Positions 61,826 through 64,000 of a stretch of DNA of 64,000 nucleotides are shown one piece after another. The stretch is from contig JAYKXP010000056.1 of the NCBI GenBank assembly GCA_037176845.1, positions 307,208 through 371,207 on the forward strand, in the 5' to 3' direction. A program made the translations under genes and the position numbers. Every line of letters begins with the position of its first letter. Positions within the stretch are counted from its first letter, which is position 1. The DNA comes from Paramarasmius palmivorus (taxonomy: Eukaryota; Basidiomycota; Agaricomycetes; Agaricales; Marasmiaceae). Under the pieces are notes generated by a model. The model ran no database searches, was not told the origin of the DNA, and saw only the letters and a program-made list of their open reading frames with translations.

Positions 61826-64000
61826 TCAAACGTCTTCCTCGTTGTCCCACCGCCGCCGAGGGCCATCAACAGACTTTTCGGGGTCCGGTACAGATTCGTG
61901 TCCGTTGACCGTCAACCATGCCTCCAAACGCCGGCCCAACTCGCCACCACGACCACCACAGATATCACCCGTGGTGTCAAGCATGTTCTCTTTTTCCACC
62001 TCTTTTGCCAGCAATGGTATCTTGGTTGAGGCTTTCCGTCGCGCAAGAGAAGCTGCTAGAATCTCGTTGCCAAAAGCGGGGCGAACAGCACCGTTCTGCT
62101 TGCCAACAACTAGGTCACTAGCCTTGTCAGTTGATTTGACGGGGCTTGAACCGTTCGCAGCACCGTTGGAGCTTTCAACAGCACTACCTCCACCACCTTC
62201 TCCTTCACGAGGATTGACACCATTTTTAGAAACGACGACAGCTGTCGCAATGTCGCCTAGCAATGACTTTGACATAGGCGCGCTGGAATCGAGTGGGGGA
62301 CTCAGAACTTCCGCATCAGCTTCAGCACATCCTCCTTCCTTGAACCAATCATCCTCGAACTCTTCCCCACCAAGCATGCTCTCAGCCAATCCTTCTTCCC
62401 AGCCATCCCATTCCACAAATCGATGTGCCATACGTAACCGCATGCCAGCAGCTTCGTAGTATAACCATTCGTGGGCGATTGAGGCAAAATCAGCGTCAGG
62501 AGGTAGCTTTGTTTCTGATGGGGGTGGTGGCGCAAACTCCGGCGAACCAGCCGCCATATTGACGACAATCTCTCGGAAGAGTTTCGCCGTGAATGGACTT
62601 GCTTGAAGGAATGCCGGAAGATGGGCACATTGCCAGAGAGGTCTTGTGGTTGTTGATTCCCAGTCAATAATCGAAGTCTGGCACAAACGAGCGTGAGTGG
62701 AAGTACAAAGGAAACCAGTGTAGTAACTTACGATCTGAGTAGGATCGTCGGCATCGACAAAGACGTTCTCCAAGCTCAAGTCATGGCAATCCAAGCCGAA
62801 CTCCTCCGCCTTCTCCTTGCCCTTTCCGTTGATCATGCTGGCAAACGCTCTACTCTTCGCTTCCTCTTCTTGCTTCAACAAGCGATCCATTATCCGTACC
62901 CATCGTCCCATCTCTTTCTTCACACAATCTTCCCTCTGCGTCAAATGAGCAACCAGGAAAGTTGTCCTTTGCATCCTTCGGTAATCCCTATACATTGCAT
63001 CTCCAGGGCCTTCCCATTCATCCTCACTCTCCTCCATGTCCCACTCATCGCTATCATCACTCTTGTCGTCAGGAACGGCCTTGAGCTGATGATGACGAGA
63101 CGAATGAATCTCATCGGGGTCTAGGTGGAGTTTATGAGGCGCTGATTTACCCTCATTTTCACGAATGACACCCTTTATCTCGCGATCGACGCAAGACTCG
63201 ACGTAGGCTTTCGTGCTAGACCAGGGACCACGGTTGATTTCGTTGGGGTGAGATAGATCACCTCGGTTAGATCCGAAGAAAGGCCATGAAATTATGGGAC
63301 CAACGTGAAAGTCTGGAGAAGTGTGTGTGATGTGGTTCGACGCGTTGCCATTGGTAGAAGGTACTCGGGATAATGGTCCAGCGGTCACCTGTGTGGGCGT
63401 AGCCACGCTGGGACTAGAGTTCTTGGAGAGGGCTGTGATACCCAGACTAGGTGAAAAGGGGAAGGATGAATAGGGCGCCTGCAGAGCCTTTGGAGTAGGG
63501 ACCGCGCTTGAATTCGCACGCGGATCAGGACCAAAATAGAGCGATCCAAGAGCCGGAAAGCGGTGAGCAAAAAGTGGGATAATAATAGCTGCAATATTTT
63601 TCAGCAGCTTAACCAAATCATTGTATGGCAGCGAATGGTAGACTTTTGAAAGGGGGACGCCTTTCGCCTACGACGCGCTTTGTCAGTCACGTGATTCTGA
63701 ACGCGTATCAACCGCTTCTACATACCTTGGACATGAGGATGTATTCGCCGCCCAACCTGTTGTAAGGATTCGAATCATAGTGATAGATAGTTGGTACCGG
63801 AATGTTGGTGTTTTCTCTGATATATTGCATCGTTGCCACCTCAGACTCGGTTTTGAGACGAGGCATGAATCTTCGGGCAACTCGTGCCACTAATTGAACC
63901 TTGTCGACCAGTGTGACGAGATATGCCTGAAAATAGGTGATTCAGAAAGAGTTAGCCTTAACACCGAGTAAGCGAAGTAAGCCACCAGTACCTTGTGAAA
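61826..64000 (-). CDS. Aminoglycoside phosphotransferase-fold kinase, 5' end beyond window
   Basis: The gene enters from the right edge and stops at 61826. Visible exons read VARRFMPRLKTESEVATMQYI, IPVPTIYHYDSNPYNRLGGEYILMSK (61-64 kb), a splice to KGVPLSKVYHSLPYNDLVKLL, a long low-complexity insert and an acidic stretch. The catalytic loop comes next, LDCHDLSLENVFVD (HD-x4-N), then IDWESTTTRPLWQCAHLP, which supplies the metal-binding Asp. A long Ser/Gly-rich C-terminal extension follows, ending in RRWDNEEDV. Fungal proteins of this APH/choline-kinase-like group are abundant and of unknown substrate. The upstream part, including the start codon, is outside the window. Confidence 0.85.

Noticed and set aside
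61842..62459. 205-residue plus-strand frame rich in Ser and Pro
   Set aside because: It lies opposite the C-terminal extension of the APH-fold kinase, whose frame has the conserved catalytic motifs upstream.

Overview
The window is nuclear DNA of a filamentous basidiomycete, most likely an Agaricomycete. Nearly every gene is cut by many 45-65 bp GT-AG introns. The families present (DUF6533, DUF6534 and DUF7330 proteins, fungal Zn2Cys6 regulator, mL44, eL20, Ste14-type methyltransferase, MYND-SET protein) are typical of that group. I saw no tRNA, rRNA, CRISPR array or recognisable transposon. Many of the splice models below add up to a whole number of codons; where the text says a length closes, that was checked by hand.

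Layout. 1.4-2.4 kb: DUF1275 membrane protein (+). 3-4.2 kb: DUF6533 membrane protein (-). 6.1-9.5 kb: Zn2Cys6 transcription factor (+). 9.65-11 kb: secreted GH105-like hydrolase (-). 11.7-12.85 kb: mitochondrial ribosomal protein mL44 (-). 13.5-14.1 kb: small FHA protein (+). 16.5-18 kb: PLAC8-domain protein (+). 18.3-19.4 kb: DUF7330 protein (+). 19.7-22 kb: secreted carboxylesterase (+). 22.5-23.9 kb: DUF6534 membrane protein (-). 26.4-33.3 kb is the accessory region: two tandem berberine-bridge-type FAD oxidases, a tiny secreted-peptide gene and a UstYa-like (DUF3328) oxidase transcribed divergently from it. 34.2 kb: GNAT acetyltransferase. 36.2-37.7 kb: a second DUF6534 paralogue, in inverted orientation to the first. 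From 38 kb on the content is housekeeping-like: eL20, a type II P-type cation ATPase, an OXLD1-like mitochondrial protein, isoprenylcysteine methyltransferase, a conserved unknown, a GH51 arabinofuranosidase, an Atg27-like MRH protein, an amidase, a SET-MYND methyltransferase, and an aminoglycoside-phosphotransferase-fold kinase that runs off the right edge.

How the genes may work together. The most suggestive group is 26.4-33.3 kb. UstYa-family proteins are known to oxidise and cyclise ribosomally made peptides. Here one shares a divergent upstream region with a 49-residue secreted peptide that carries a dibasic site next to a C-terminal Tyr-Cys segment, beside two FAD-linked oxidases. This is compatible with a small ribosomal-peptide (RiPP) or other natural-product locus, but that is inference. 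The secreted esterase, GH105-like and GH51 enzymes point to plant cell wall use.

A second theme is gene structure: several genes need micro-exons of 5, 6, 7, 9, 13 or 18 nt to keep conserved motifs, and ordinary gene predictors would break these genes.
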